NCBI RefSeq assembly: GCF_003073375.1
Contig: NZ_CP029002.1
Coordinates: 234,001-298,000, forward strand
Direction: 5' to 3'
Origin: Lysinibacillus sp. 2017
Lineage (GTDB): Bacteria; Bacillota; Bacilli; Bacillales_A; Planococcaceae
DNA length: 64,000 bases
Shown: positions 1 through 8,610 of the stretch, one piece after another
Position numbering within the stretch: the stretch's first letter is position 1
Layout of the letters: each line of letters starts with the position of its first letter
Translations under genes and position numbers: made by a program
Notes under the pieces: model-generated
The model's input: the letters and a program-made list of their open reading frames with translations, nothing else
The model's database searches: none
Told to the model about the DNA's origin: nothing

Positions 1-573
1 GGTATTTTCCAAGGTGCAACAAGTAATGTGACTTACAATGATTTAGGTACCTCTTCTGCAGGAAATGCGGTGCGTGAATTTGCGAAGCGCGGCATTACGT
101 ACAGCACGACAGGTCGTTCAGTTCAAATGACAAAACAAGTAACACGTGCGGACGTGGCAACTTTAATTGCGAAGGCATTAGACCTTTCAAGTTCTACGAA
201 AACGAAATACCAAGACTTAAGTTCAGCTATTTCAGCTAGTCGTGCTCAAGCCTTACAAGATGCGGGCATTATGAGCGGTGTTACTTCAAGCCGTTTCGGT
301 ATTAATACAACGGTCACTAAACAAGAAGCAGCGATTATTATTGCCAATATGTACCGTTATTTAGATCAAGATTTATCAAAAGCATATAATGAGTTAAAAA
401 CAAACTATACAGACGTATCGAATGTAACGTTTGAAGCACAACAAAGCATTGCGATTTTAGAGCTATTTGGTGTATTGGATGGCAATGGTAAATTTAACCC
501 GAATGAACCCCTAACACGTGGTCAATTCGCAGAGCTCCTTTATAAATCATTAACAGCCATCGATTTCCTATAA
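1..573 (+). CDS. C-terminal part of an SLH-domain surface protein (5' end outside window)
   Basis: The frame is open from the first base, so only the last 190 residues are visible; the GTG at 28 is an internal Val codon. Three S-layer homology repeats are seen at about residues 1-62, 66-119 and 126-190, each with the typical [TR]-R/K-x-[EDQ] segment (TKQVTRADVATLIAKAL, TVTKQEAAIIIANMY, PLTRGQFAELLYK). SLH triplets bind pyruvylated secondary cell-wall polymer and anchor exported proteins to the wall. They lie at the C-terminus here, so any catalytic or S-layer domain is upstream and unseen. A strong terminator follows directly. Confidence 0.9.
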   Translation, partial: GIFQGATSNVTYNDLGTSSAGNAVREFAKRGITYSTTGRSVQMTKQVTRADVATLIAKALDLSSSTKTKYQDLSSAISASRAQALQDAGIMSGVTSSRFGINTTVTKQEAAIIIANMYRYLDQDLSKAYNELKTNYTDVSNVTFEAQQSIAILELFGVLDGNGKFNPNEPLTRGQFAELLYKSLTAIDFL

Positions 574-580
574 TCGGTTA

Positions 581-611
581 AGACGCATCCAACATTGGGT
601 GCGTCTTTTTT
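581..611 (+). terminator. Rho-independent terminator of the SLH gene
   Basis: A perfect 10-bp stem (AGACGCATCC / GGGTGCGTCT, loop AACATT) is followed by a T tract and starts 8 bp after the stop codon. Confidence 0.9.
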
Positions 612-673
612 CATCTACAGGGATGCGCTATAATTAAAAAGTAAGAAACATGCACAAAAAGGAGTTTTAGCGC

Positions 674-1603
674 ATGATCTATTTATCCATGATCTTCTTC
701 AAAATCGTTGCACCCATACTTGTACTACTTGTGATCGGTGCGATTTTACAGCGAAAAATACATTTTAATTTAAAAGCTTTATCGCAATTAATTACGTATT
801 GCTTCATGCCTGCAGCGGTATTTATTAATATTTATGAAACGTCCGTCGAAATGAGCGTTATCGGGCAAATTACGATATTCATCGTGCTATTTATTGGCTC
901 ACAAATGTTATTAAGCCAGCTTTTAGCGAAATTCATGAAGCTTGAAAAGAAAGAGGCTGCTGTTTTTAAAAATAGCGTTGTTCTCATAAACTCAGGCAAC
1001 TACGGGATCCCTGTGGCTCAGATGATTTTCGCCACGCAACCAATTGGCGTAGCGATTCAAGTGATGCTCGTCATTTTTCAAAATATGACGACGTATACAT
1101 ATGGACTTTATAATCTCATTTCATCAACGAAGTCAGGGTTAGCGATCATTCGAGATTTTTTAAAAATGCCGATTGTGCATGCGCTCATTTTAGGGGCCAT
1201 CTTAAACTTTTTCGATATACCGATTCCTGAAACATTTAGTATTCCGATTGAACATATCGCGGACGGGTTTGTGGCAGTGGCACTCATTACATTAGGGGCA
1301 CAATTATCAACCATTGAAATGCGTACGCTGTTCAATAAGACCGTATTTGTTAGCTGCTTTACACGTTTAATTGTTGGGCCAGCAATTGCCTTACTTATCA
1401 TCTTTGCTTTAGGTTTAGACGGGGTTGTGGCCCAATCATTATTTATCGCGAGTGCTTTCCCAACATCACGTAATAGTTCAAGCTTAGCGTTAGAATATGA
1501 CATTGAATCGGCAACAGCTGCGCAAACAGTACTATTTTCAACGATTATTAGCTGTTTAACCGTGACAGTCGTGATTTACATTTCGAATATTTTATTTGTA
1601 TAA
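674..1603 (+). CDS. AEC family (auxin efflux carrier-like) transporter
   Basis: Predicted 309-residue integral membrane protein of the AEC/bile-acid-arsenite transporter superfamily. It is hydrophobic throughout with about ten membrane segments in two halves, which fits the usual 300-320 residues. The conserved N-terminal pattern (ILVLLVIGAILQRK, then LITYCFMPAAVFINIYE) and the SGNYGIP segment near residue 112 are typical. Family members export malate, malonate or other organic anions; the substrate cannot be told here. Start ATG 674 has an AAAGGAG site at 658-664. It appears to be a single-gene transcript between two terminators. Confidence 0.82.
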   Translation: MIYLSMIFFKIVAPILVLLVIGAILQRKIHFNLKALSQLITYCFMPAAVFINIYETSVEMSVIGQITIFIVLFIGSQMLLSQLLAKFMKLEKKEAAVFKNSVVLINSGNYGIPVAQMIFATQPIGVAIQVMLVIFQNMTTYTYGLYNLISSTKSGLAIIRDFLKMPIVHALILGAILNFFDIPIPETFSIPIEHIADGFVAVALITLGAQLSTIEMRTLFNKTVFVSCFTRLIVGPAIALLIIFALGLDGVVAQSLFIASAFPTSRNSSSLALEYDIESATAAQTVLFSTIISCLTVTVVIYISNILFV

Positions 1604-1660
1604 CAAAACAAAAGCTGTGAAAAGGTTTACGCCTTTTTATGGCTTTTCTTTGTTTTGTGA
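1604..1660 (+). terminator. Probable terminator after the AEC gene
   Basis: A long imperfect hairpin (CAAAACAAAAGC ... GCTTTTCTTTGTTTTG, inner AAAAGG/CCTTTT) is followed by a T-rich run at 1663-1669. Confidence 0.6.
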
Positions 1661-1771
1661 TATTTTTTTGATTTATACCTACAAAAATTTATAACTACAC
1701 AACATTTAATAAGCTTGCCTAATATTAAAGTTTCGTTTTTCTTTTAAAATACATAAATATTCTCTAATTAG

Positions 1772-1800
1772 TTGAAAAAAACTAGTATATGTAACATAAT
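1772..1800 (+). promoter_or_regulatory. Sigma-A promoter of the flavin dehydrogenase operon
   Basis: TTGAAA (1772-1777), a 17-bp spacer and CATAAT (1795-1800). The predicted start falls in the palindrome at 1806-1822. Confidence 0.6.
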
Positions 1801-1805
1801 TAAAT

Positions 1806-1822
1806 TGATAGTGACACTATCA
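1806..1822. promoter_or_regulatory. Perfect palindrome, candidate TetR-type operator
   Basis: TGATAGTG-A-CACTATCA is a perfect 8-bp inverted repeat around one central base. It sits at the expected transcription start of the dehydrogenase operon, 24 bp before the ATG. Size and symmetry fit a TetR-family operator, and a TetR gene lies directly downstream of the operon on the opposite strand. The pairing is an inference. Confidence 0.6.
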
Positions 1823-1845
1823 TTTCGCGAAGGGAGCGAATATAA

Positions 1846-3468
1846 ATGCAAAACATTCAATGGGAAAAAGAAGTTGATGTGATCGTTCTAGGTACAGGGG
1901 GAGCTGCTTTATCAGCAGCAGTAGCAGCAGCAGATAATGGCGCATCGGTTTTAGTGTTGGAAAAAACACATCAAATCGGTGGGACGACTGCTTATTCAGG
2001 CGGGGTTCCTTGGGTTCCGTTAAATCATTATATGAAAGAAGCAGGTTTTGAAGATGATCGTGATTCAGCGGTTAATTTTATTAAACGCGTAGCATTAGGT
2101 CGCGCAGAAGATCATATGATTGAGCGCTTTGTTGATAAAGGACATGAAGTATTTAAAGCACTTCATGACAAAACACCATTACGCTTCGAAACACCAAAAG
2201 GCTATCCGGAGTACTATAAAAACTTACCAGAAGCATTACAAAATGGGACACGTTCATTAGATCCATCACCATTTAATTTAGACGAAATTGGTGAGTGGGG
2301 CATGCATTTACGTCAAAATCCAATCTTCCCACCATTAACATTAGCAGAAGGAGGGGCAGTTGGTGGTATTGACTTCCAAATGATTGCAGAGCGTATGCAA
2401 AACAACATCGTAACGATGGGACGTGCATTAATCGCCGCATTATTTAAAGGCTGTTTAGACCGTGGTGTGGAAACGTTATTACATACAGCGGGTAAAGAGC
2501 TAGTCTTAGGTGACGACAAAGAAATTATCGGTGTCATCGCCGAAACTTCTGATGGCGAGACAAAATATTTCAAAGCAAACAAAGGGGTCATTTTAGCTTC
2601 AGGTGGCTTTGAATGGAATAAACAATTAACAAAAGCATTCTTAAAAATGGACATTACGCACCCAGTTTCTCCTCCAGGTAATGAAGGGGATGCGCTAATG
2701 ATGGCGATGAAAGCTGGCGCGGCGTTAGATAATATGAGTGAAGCATGGTGGTACCCAGCGATGGTAGATCCAACATTCGAATATGAAGATCACGTTATGG
2801 CGCAATTAGGTGGCGGACGTAACGGCCCGAACTCAATCGTTGTTAACAAGCATGGTCGTCGTTTCACAAATGAAGGGACAACTTACAATGATATGCCACG
2901 TGCGTTCTTCAACTTCGATCCAGTGGAGTTCGAATTCCCGAACGAAGCACCAGTATGGATGGTTTTCGATCAACAGTTAAAAGATAGTCAATTAATCATT
3001 ACGATGACACCTGGTGATCCAGCTCCTGAGTGGGTAGACCAAGCTCCAACATTAAGTGAATTAGCAGAAAAGATTGGTGTTAACGCAGTCAACTTAGAAG
3101 ATGAAGTAGCAAAATGGAATAGCTACTGCGAACAAAAGAAAGATCCAGATTTTCGTCGTGGTACAACACAATTTGAAAACTTAACAGGCGGCGGCGCGAG
3201 CCCAGAAGCAAACTTAGGTAAAATCGAAAAAGGGCCATTCTACGCACTACCAATCTATTTAGGTGCATTAGGGACAAACGGCGGACCAAAAATTGATGAA
3301 AACGGGCAAGTATTAAACTTTGCCAGTGAACCAATTAAAGGTTTATATGCAGCGGGCAATGCATCTGCAAACCCACTTGGCCCAATTTATCCAAGTGCAG
3401 GCGGAACAATCGGACCAGGTATGGTATTCGGTTATTTAGCAGGAGAACACGCAGCAAAATCAAACTAA
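1846..3468 (+). CDS. FAD-dependent dehydrogenase, KstD / fumarate reductase flavoprotein-like
   Basis: 540-residue flavoprotein of the FAD_binding_2 superfamily. The N-terminal Rossmann motif VIVLGTGGAALSAAVAAA is at residues 13-30, then EK-x5-GGTTAYSGG for FAD ribose/phosphate contact. The C-terminal FAD motif GGTIGPGMVFGYLAGEHAA is at about 518-536. The length and ending resemble 3-ketosteroid delta-1-dehydrogenases and related fumarate reductase-type oxidoreductases; the true substrate is unknown. There is no heme-binding or signal sequence, so it is probably cytosolic. GGGAG at 1831-1835 precedes ATG 1846. It is followed after 12 bp by an SRPBCC gene, presumably one operon. Confidence 0.82.
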   Translation: MQNIQWEKEVDVIVLGTGGAALSAAVAAADNGASVLVLEKTHQIGGTTAYSGGVPWVPLNHYMKEAGFEDDRDSAVNFIKRVALGRAEDHMIERFVDKGHEVFKALHDKTPLRFETPKGYPEYYKNLPEALQNGTRSLDPSPFNLDEIGEWGMHLRQNPIFPPLTLAEGGAVGGIDFQMIAERMQNNIVTMGRALIAALFKGCLDRGVETLLHTAGKELVLGDDKEIIGVIAETSDGETKYFKANKGVILASGGFEWNKQLTKAFLKMDITHPVSPPGNEGDALMMAMKAGAALDNMSEAWWYPAMVDPTFEYEDHVMAQLGGGRNGPNSIVVNKHGRRFTNEGTTYNDMPRAFFNFDPVEFEFPNEAPVWMVFDQQLKDSQLIITMTPGDPAPEWVDQAPTLSELAEKIGVNAVNLEDEVAKWNSYCEQKKDPDFRRGTTQFENLTGGGASPEANLGKIEKGPFYALPIYLGALGTNGGPKIDENGQVLNFASEPIKGLYAAGNASANPLGPIYPSAGGTIGPGMVFGYLAGEHAAKSN

Positions 3469-3480
3469 GAGGTGACTATC

Positions 3481-3942
3481 ATGCCAGCAGGAACACATTC
3501 AGTATCAGTACCTTTAAATATCAACAAAATTTGGGATTTCGTAAAAGATATGAACAACTGGGCACCACTTGTCCCAGGCTATATCGATCATGAAATTATT
3601 AATGAAAATGAGTCTACTTGGGCATTTAAAGGTGACTTAGGTTTCATGAAGAAAACGGTTAAATTAAAAATAGATGTAAAAGAATGGAACGAGCCATCAG
3701 GGGTTATTTTCGACTTAACAGGGATGTCGGATAATTTTAAAGGTGGCGGCTATTTCAAGGCAGAAGCTGTCAATGACATTGAAACGATTATGACAGGAAA
3801 CCTTGACATCACAGCTGGCGGTATGATGGGACCAATGATCAATCAAATTTTAATGAAATTCGTGCCACAAACTGCACAAGACTTAACAGATGCAATTGTT
3901 GCGAAGTTAATTGAAATAAACAAATTAATCGAATCTAATTAA
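3481..3942 (+). CDS. SRPBCC family protein, CoxG-like
   Basis: 153-residue START/Bet v 1-fold (SRPBCC) protein resembling carbon monoxide dehydrogenase subunit G (CoxG). It has a typical N-terminal IWDFVKDMNNWAPLVPGY segment, a beta-rich middle and a C-terminal helix (ILMKFVPQTAQDLTDAIVAKL). The fold binds hydrophobic ligands or helps assemble molybdo/flavoenzymes. ATG 3481 is preferred over GTG 3472 because AGAGGTG (3468-3474) then has normal spacing. Its position 12 bp after the flavin dehydrogenase suggests a joint catabolic function. No CO dehydrogenase genes are nearby. Confidence 0.78.
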   Translation: MPAGTHSVSVPLNINKIWDFVKDMNNWAPLVPGYIDHEIINENESTWAFKGDLGFMKKTVKLKIDVKEWNEPSGVIFDLTGMSDNFKGGGYFKAEAVNDIETIMTGNLDITAGGMMGPMINQILMKFVPQTAQDLTDAIVAKLIEINKLIESN

Positions 3943-3947
3943 GCTAA

Positions 3948-3996
3948 AAGGGAGATAACGTGTATGTTGTATTTACATGGTATCTCCCTTATTTTT
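3948..3996. terminator. Terminator after the SRPBCC gene, overlapping the tetR 3' end
   Basis: A 10-bp perfect stem, AAGGGAGATA (3948-3957) with TATCTCCCTT (3981-3990), is followed by ATTTTTT. The loop contains the tetR stop codon (3973-3975), so two convergent genes share it. Confidence 0.75.
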
Positions 3997-4605
3997 TAAA
4001 TAAGATAAAATAAGAAATTTCAATTCATTAAGTTCTTCCTTGGAAGGGATAGGCACAATGGTATCCGGTAAAAGACTTATAAATGCGTGTTTTTTAATAG
4101 CTGTACCAAAAACATTCATAATGGTTTGAATGGTAAGGTGCGTTGCTTTTTGTGAAGTAATCGAGCCATCTGAGCTTCCTTGTTGCAGGGAATGTGTGAT
4201 AAGACGCCCAATTTTTGTATAAGATTGACGTATTTCATCAAGCAACTTTTCTTCTACTGGATTATAAGCCATGTAGTATTCAAAGCTTTCAAGTAACGTG
4301 ACGGCTTGTAGATTTGCTGAAAAAATATATTGTATATAAGCATCTAATATCGCTTCTATTTTATCGTAACCAGATTTACTAGCATGAGCGATGGCTTCAA
4401 ATTGCGGTACCATTTCCTCGATAACTTCTTTGACTACTTCAATTATAAGCAACTCTTTTTTCGGAAAGTAGCGAAATAACGTTGCAACTCCAACATTGGC
4501 ATTGTCGGCAATTTTTTGCATCGTCGTTCGCTCAAAACCATTATCCGTAAATAACATTCTTGCGGCATTTAGCATTTGTTGTCGTTTGATTTGTTTCGCT
4601 TGCAA
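3973..4605 (-). CDS. TetR/AcrR family transcriptional regulator
   Basis: 210 residues. The N-terminal TetR helix-turn-helix is QMLNAARMLFTDNGFERTTM followed by IADNANVGVATLFRYFPKKE; the C-terminal ligand domain is not assignable. I chose the TTG at 4603-4605 because GGAGGG lies 7 nt upstream. The longer open frame to 4689 has a hydrophobic, non-TetR extension and no better site. It is convergent with the flavin dehydrogenase operon. The perfect palindrome at that operon's start is the best candidate operator. Confidence 0.85.
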   Translation of the reverse strand: MQAKQIKRQQMLNAARMLFTDNGFERTTMQKIADNANVGVATLFRYFPKKELLIIEVVKEVIEEMVPQFEAIAHASKSGYDKIEAILDAYIQYIFSANLQAVTLLESFEYYMAYNPVEEKLLDEIRQSYTKIGRLITHSLQQGSSDGSITSQKATHLTIQTIMNVFGTAIKKHAFISLLPDTIVPIPSKEELNELKFLILSYLKNKGDTM

Positions 4606-4678
4606 AACGGTTCCCTCCAGAATCACTCTAATAGTTTTATCATACATAAAATATAGGTAAAAGTGGATAAGTATTATG

Positions 4679-4712
4679 AAAAACCGCAAACAAACGTAGT
4701 GTTTGCTTGCGG
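4679..4712 (-). terminator. katA terminator
   Basis: On the minus strand CCGCAAGCAAAC pairs with GTTTGTTTGCGG and is followed by TTTTTC. Confidence 0.8.
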
Positions 4713-4749
4713 CTTAATTGCGTACAAAGTGGATATCAATGACGCTTTA

Positions 4750-6240
4750 TTAAATTTGATTATTTAACGTAAGGTATGGGTTTGAAAGGTCCATTCCTTC
4801 TAAAGAAAGACCCATCGCTTTTGCTACACCTTCACCATAAGCTGGATCTGCTAAGTAGCAGTGTAAGATGTGACGACGTTTGATGAATTCTTCAACAGGC
4901 GCCATATCGTTGGCTGTGTTTTGGAATAATTGTTGTTTTTGATCGTCATTCATTAAGTTAAATAGTTTACCTGGCTGCTCGAAGTAGTTGTTGTCATCTT
5001 CATTGAAATCATAGATATCAGCAGGTCCATCAAGAGCTAGTGCAGGGTCTTTGTATTGTGGTTGTCCTTGTAAGGCACCATAGCTATTTGGATAGTACGT
5101 AACTGCTGAACCGCGGTTACCATCAGCACGACCTTGACCATCACGGTGATATACCATGAACGGGCATTTTGGTGTGTTTACTGGAATTTGGTGATGATTC
5201 ACGCCTAAACGGTAACGTGTTGCATCTTGGTAAGCGAACAAGCGCGCTTGTAACATGCGGTCTGGTGAGAAGCTAATGCCAGGCACTACGTTAGAAGGAG
5301 CGAATGCAGCTTGCTCAACATCAGCGAAGTAGTTTTCTGGGTTACGGTTTAACTCGAATTCACCAACTTCGATTAATGGGTACTCTGATTTGAACCAAAC
5401 TTTTGTTAAATCGAATGGGTTATCTTTATGATTACGTGCTTGTTCTTCAGTCATTACTTGGATGTACATTTTCCATATCGGAAACTCGCCTTTTTCGATT
5501 GATTCGAATAAGTCGCGTTGAGAAGATTCGCGGTCATTGCCGATTACTTCAGAAGCTTCAGCACCCGTGAAATTTTCGATCCCTTGTTGTGTACGGAAAT
5601 GGAACTTTACGTATACACGCTCATTTGCAGCGTTGATCATTGAGTAAGTGTGAGAACCGAATCCGTGCATTTGACGGAAGCCTTTTGGAATACCACGGTC
5701 AGACATAACAATCGTTACTTGGTGTAATGCTTCAGGTAATGAGCTCCAGAAATCCCAGTTTGAATTGGCATTGTGCATATTCGTTTTTGGGTCACGCTTT
5801 ACAACGTGGTTTAAGTCTGGGAAGTGTAATGGATCACGGAAGAAGAATACAGGCGTGTTGTTACCAACCATATCCCAGTTTCCTTCTTCAGTGTAGAATT
5901 TTAATGCAAAACCACGGATATCGCGCTCTGCATCAGCAGCCCCACGTTCACCAGCTACTGTAGAGAAACGTGCGAACATTTCTGTCTTTTTGCCGATTTC
6001 AGAGAAGATGGCTGCTTTAGAATATTTTGTGATGTCTTGAGTTACTGTGAAAGTACCAAAAGCACCTGAACCCTTCGCGTGCATACGACGCTCAGGAATT
6101 ACTTCACGGTTAAAGTTGGCTAATTTTTCGATTAAAAATACGTCTTGTAATAAAATTGGACCACGGCGACCAGCTGTTTGTGAATCGTCATTACTTACGA
6201 CTGGCGCACCAGTGATTGTTGTTAAACGTTCATTTGTCAT
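4750..6240 (-). CDS. katA: Catalase (heme, small-subunit)
   Basis: 496-residue monofunctional heme catalase degrading hydrogen peroxide in the cytoplasm. The distal His54 lies in [12 protein letters not shown], the essential Asn127 in [12 protein letters not shown], and the proximal heme Tyr in [14 protein letters not shown]. Length matches clade 3 catalases such as KatA of B. subtilis. AGGGGG precedes ATG 6240. A PerR-like box about 80 bp upstream suggests peroxide/metal control, as known for katA in Bacillus. Single gene with its own terminator. Confidence 0.95.
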   Translation of the reverse strand: MTNERLTTITGAPVVSNDDSQTAGRRGPILLQDVFLIEKLANFNREVIPERRMHAKGSGAFGTFTVTQDITKYSKAAIFSEIGKKTEMFARFSTVAGERGAADAERDIRGFALKFYTEEGNWDMVGNNTPVFFFRDPLHFPDLNHVVKRDPKTNMHNANSNWDFWSSLPEALHQVTIVMSDRGIPKGFRQMHGFGSHTYSMINAANERVYVKFHFRTQQGIENFTGAEASEVIGNDRESSQRDLFESIEKGEFPIWKMYIQVMTEEQARNHKDNPFDLTKVWFKSEYPLIEVGEFELNRNPENYFADVEQAAFAPSNVVPGISFSPDRMLQARLFAYQDATRYRLGVNHHQIPVNTPKCPFMVYHRDGQGRADGNRGSAVTYYPNSYGALQGQPQYKDPALALDGPADIYDFNEDDNNYFEQPGKLFNLMNDDQKQQLFQNTANDMAPVEEFIKRRHILHCYLADPAYGEGVAKAMGLSLEGMDLSNPYLTLNNQI

Positions 6241-6320
6241 GTGTAAGTTCCCCCTATAAATGGAATAGTAATGCTCTTATAAAATAACTATAACAAATCC
6301 AAATCATAATTTCTACTAGA

Positions 6321-6335
6321 TTATAATAATTCTTT
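6321..6335. promoter_or_regulatory. Candidate PerR box upstream of katA
   Basis: TTATAATAATTCTTT matches the PerR consensus TTATAATnATTATAA at 11 of 14 informative positions, with one half-site perfect. It lies 81 bp before the katA start. Confidence 0.55.
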
Positions 6336-6530
6336 TTAAGGAACTCTTATATTAAAATATTAATTATATAATATGATAATTATTTGCCATTGATGAAGGC
6401 TAATAATTTTAAAATAATCTATATACCCGTTATATAAATAGCGTAAACAGTAACGTTTATTATAGTAAACATACTAGCAAATAGAAAACTTCAACTTGAA
6501 TAAAATTAGAATGAAAAGTTATAAAAAAGA

Positions 6531-6561
6531 TTGTTTATTACTATAATGATAATGATAATGA
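6531..6561 (+). promoter_or_regulatory. Promoter with overlapping Fur-like box for the SLC13-type permease
   Basis: TTGTTT (6531-6536), a 17-bp spacer and GATAAT (6554-6559). Over the -10, TGATAATGATAATGA (6547-6561) matches the 7-1-7 Fur consensus TGATAATnATTATCA at 12 of 14 positions. The transcript would have a leader of about 135 nt. The rest of the 6241-6702 gap shows only AT-rich sequence and the PerR-like box. Confidence 0.5.
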
Positions 6562-6702
6562 AAATAGTGATAGCTAATTGAAAATCGTTTGTGAGATTGT
6601 TAATAAAATGAGCACCTTTTTGTGACAATTGAGAGAAGCACAACAGTTTTAGAGCTTTATCTTATATAATAGGTGGCAAGTATAAGGAGAAAGGGAAATA
6701 TT

Positions 6703-8550
6703 ATGCAATTAACGTTAACATTTATTATTTTAGCGCTCACGATCATTTTGTTTACGACGAATCGTCTTCGTGCAGATTTAGTGGCTGTAATGGCATTATT
6801 GTTTTTTGTAATTTTAGATATTTTAACACCTGTTGAAGCGTTGGCTGGGTTTTCAAATTCAGTCGTCATTATGATCGCGGGTCTGTTCGTTGTAGGTGCA
6901 GGGATTTTACGAACTGGTCTTGCAGGAATGGCTGGAAATTTATTGTTAAAGTGGTCGGCTGATAGTGAGCTCCGTCTGTTTATTTTATTGCTCATTATTG
7001 TAGCGATTGTAGGTGCGTTTATGAGTAACACAGGTACAGTTGCACTGATGCTACCAATCGTTGTGTCGATTGCTCTTAGTATTAAAGTAAGTCCATCAAA
7101 ATTTTTAATGCCGTTGTCTTATATTGCAAGTATGTCTGGTTTGATGACGTTAATCGCATCGCCAACAAACTTAATTGCCTCACAAACATTAGTCGATCAT
7201 GGCTTCGAAAAGTTGGGATTTTTCACAATTACTCCAATTGGTATTATAGCGACGCTTACCGTTATTATTTATTTAGTTTTAGTACGTAACAAGCTACTTC
7301 CAAAAGAAGAAAACCGCTCGCAATCAAGTGCAGGCTATAAATTATCACCGAAAAGAATTGCCAAAGAATACGATTTACAAGACAAATTATTCCGTCTTGT
7401 TGTTGGTGCAGAATCGACAATACTCGATCAAAAGCTAGCCAATTTAAAATTGCCTGCAACATATCATATTTACATCATGAAAATTAAACGGGGTGCTGCA
7501 CAAGAAGGACTAAATTTACGCCCGATGACCTACCAAGAGCTGGCAGGTCCTACAAGTGTAATTTATGCAGGGGATGAGCTTTACATACAAGGAATTGCTA
7601 CAGATGTTGAGCGCTTTGCTAAAGATTTCACGCTACAGATAGTGCCATTTGAAAATAATATTGAAGAACTTATTTCGAAAAAAATTGGTGTGGCCGAAGT
7701 ATTATTAACCCCGCAATCTCAATTAATCGGGGAAACCGTTAGTAAAATCGGATTCCGTGAAAAGTACAATTTAAATATCCTCGGCATTAATCGCAAAGGG
7801 GATTATTTATTAAAAAATATGGCTGAGCAGAAACTACGATTCGGGGATGCAATTTTAGTTCAGGGTACATGGGATGAAATTGAGCTGTTATCCCGCGAAA
7901 CACAAGATGTTGTTGTAGTCGGCCAACCTCGTGAACATGCGGGAACTGCAGCAGCAAGTGGAAAAGCGCCATTAGCTGGTATGATCATGCTTCTAATGAT
8001 TGGTTTAATGGTATTTGAAGTGTTTGATGCCGTGATTGCAGTGTTAATTGGTGCGGTGCTGATGATTATCACGGGCTGCTTGCGGAATATGGATGATGCG
8101 TATAATAAGATGAACTTCGAAAGTATCGTGCTTGTTGCGGCAATGCTTCCCATGGCGACGGCTCTTGAAAAAACAGGGGGAATGACGATTTTAGCAGATG
8201 GGATTATTAAACTGCTTGGTGACTTCGGACCTTATGGCGTGTTAATGGGCATTTATATCCTAACGGTTGTGTTTGGACAGTTTGTTAGTAATACGGCAAC
8301 AGCTGTGTTGTTTTCGCCAATCGCTATAACAGCGGCCATTGCGATGGATGCCAATCCGTATACATTTATGATTGGTGTGGCTACAGCAGCAAGCATGGCC
8401 TTTGCAACGCCCATTGCTTCTCCAACAAATTCACTTGTGTTAACAGCAGGTGGCTATAAATTTATGGATTTCGTTAAAGTCGGCGTTCCACTACAAATCA
8501 TCATGTTTATTGTCATGATGATTGCGGTTCCTTTACTGTTTCCATTTTAA
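6703..8550 (+). CDS. SLC13/ArsB-like permease with two central TrkA-C (RCK_C) domains
   Basis: 615-residue permease. Membrane segments occupy about residues 1-190. Two soluble TrkA-C-like domains lie at about 205-290 and 300-385 (TYHIYIMKIKRG..., YNLNILGINRKGDYL...). A second membrane block runs from about 430 to the end. The paired motifs SPTNLIASQTL and ASPTNSLVLTAGG are the transport signatures of the SLC13/DASS and CitMHS group. Substrate is unknown (sulfate, di- or tricarboxylates in relatives). ATG 6703 follows AAGGAG (6684-6689) and AAAGGG. A Fur-like box in the promoter hints at iron-linked expression, for example ferric-citrate-type substrates, but that is inference. Confidence 0.82.
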   Translation: MQLTLTFIILALTIILFTTNRLRADLVAVMALLFFVILDILTPVEALAGFSNSVVIMIAGLFVVGAGILRTGLAGMAGNLLLKWSADSELRLFILLLIIVAIVGAFMSNTGTVALMLPIVVSIALSIKVSPSKFLMPLSYIASMSGLMTLIASPTNLIASQTLVDHGFEKLGFFTITPIGIIATLTVIIYLVLVRNKLLPKEENRSQSSAGYKLSPKRIAKEYDLQDKLFRLVVGAESTILDQKLANLKLPATYHIYIMKIKRGAAQEGLNLRPMTYQELAGPTSVIYAGDELYIQGIATDVERFAKDFTLQIVPFENNIEELISKKIGVAEVLLTPQSQLIGETVSKIGFREKYNLNILGINRKGDYLLKNMAEQKLRFGDAILVQGTWDEIELLSRETQDVVVVGQPREHAGTAAASGKAPLAGMIMLLMIGLMVFEVFDAVIAVLIGAVLMIITGCLRNMDDAYNKMNFESIVLVAAMLPMATALEKTGGMTILADGIIKLLGDFGPYGVLMGIYILTVVFGQFVSNTATAVLFSPIAITAAIAMDANPYTFMIGVATAASMAFATPIASPTNSLVLTAGGYKFMDFVKVGVPLQIIMFIVMMIAVPLLFPF

Positions 8551-8556
8551 ATGTAA

Positions 8557-8608
8557 AACATCTTTGAATGAAGCATATGAAAATGTGTTTCATTCTTAGG
8601 TGTTTTTT
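8557..8608 (+). terminator. Terminator after the SLC13-type permease
   Basis: The imperfect stem AACATCTTTGAATGAA / TTTCATTCTTAGGTGTT is followed by TTTTTT. Confidence 0.75.
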
Positions 8609-8610
8609 CT

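Noticed and set aside
4616-4645. Second copy of the TetR operator in front of tetR
   Set aside because: Only scattered matches to TGATAGTGACACTATCA; half-sites are not in the same order.
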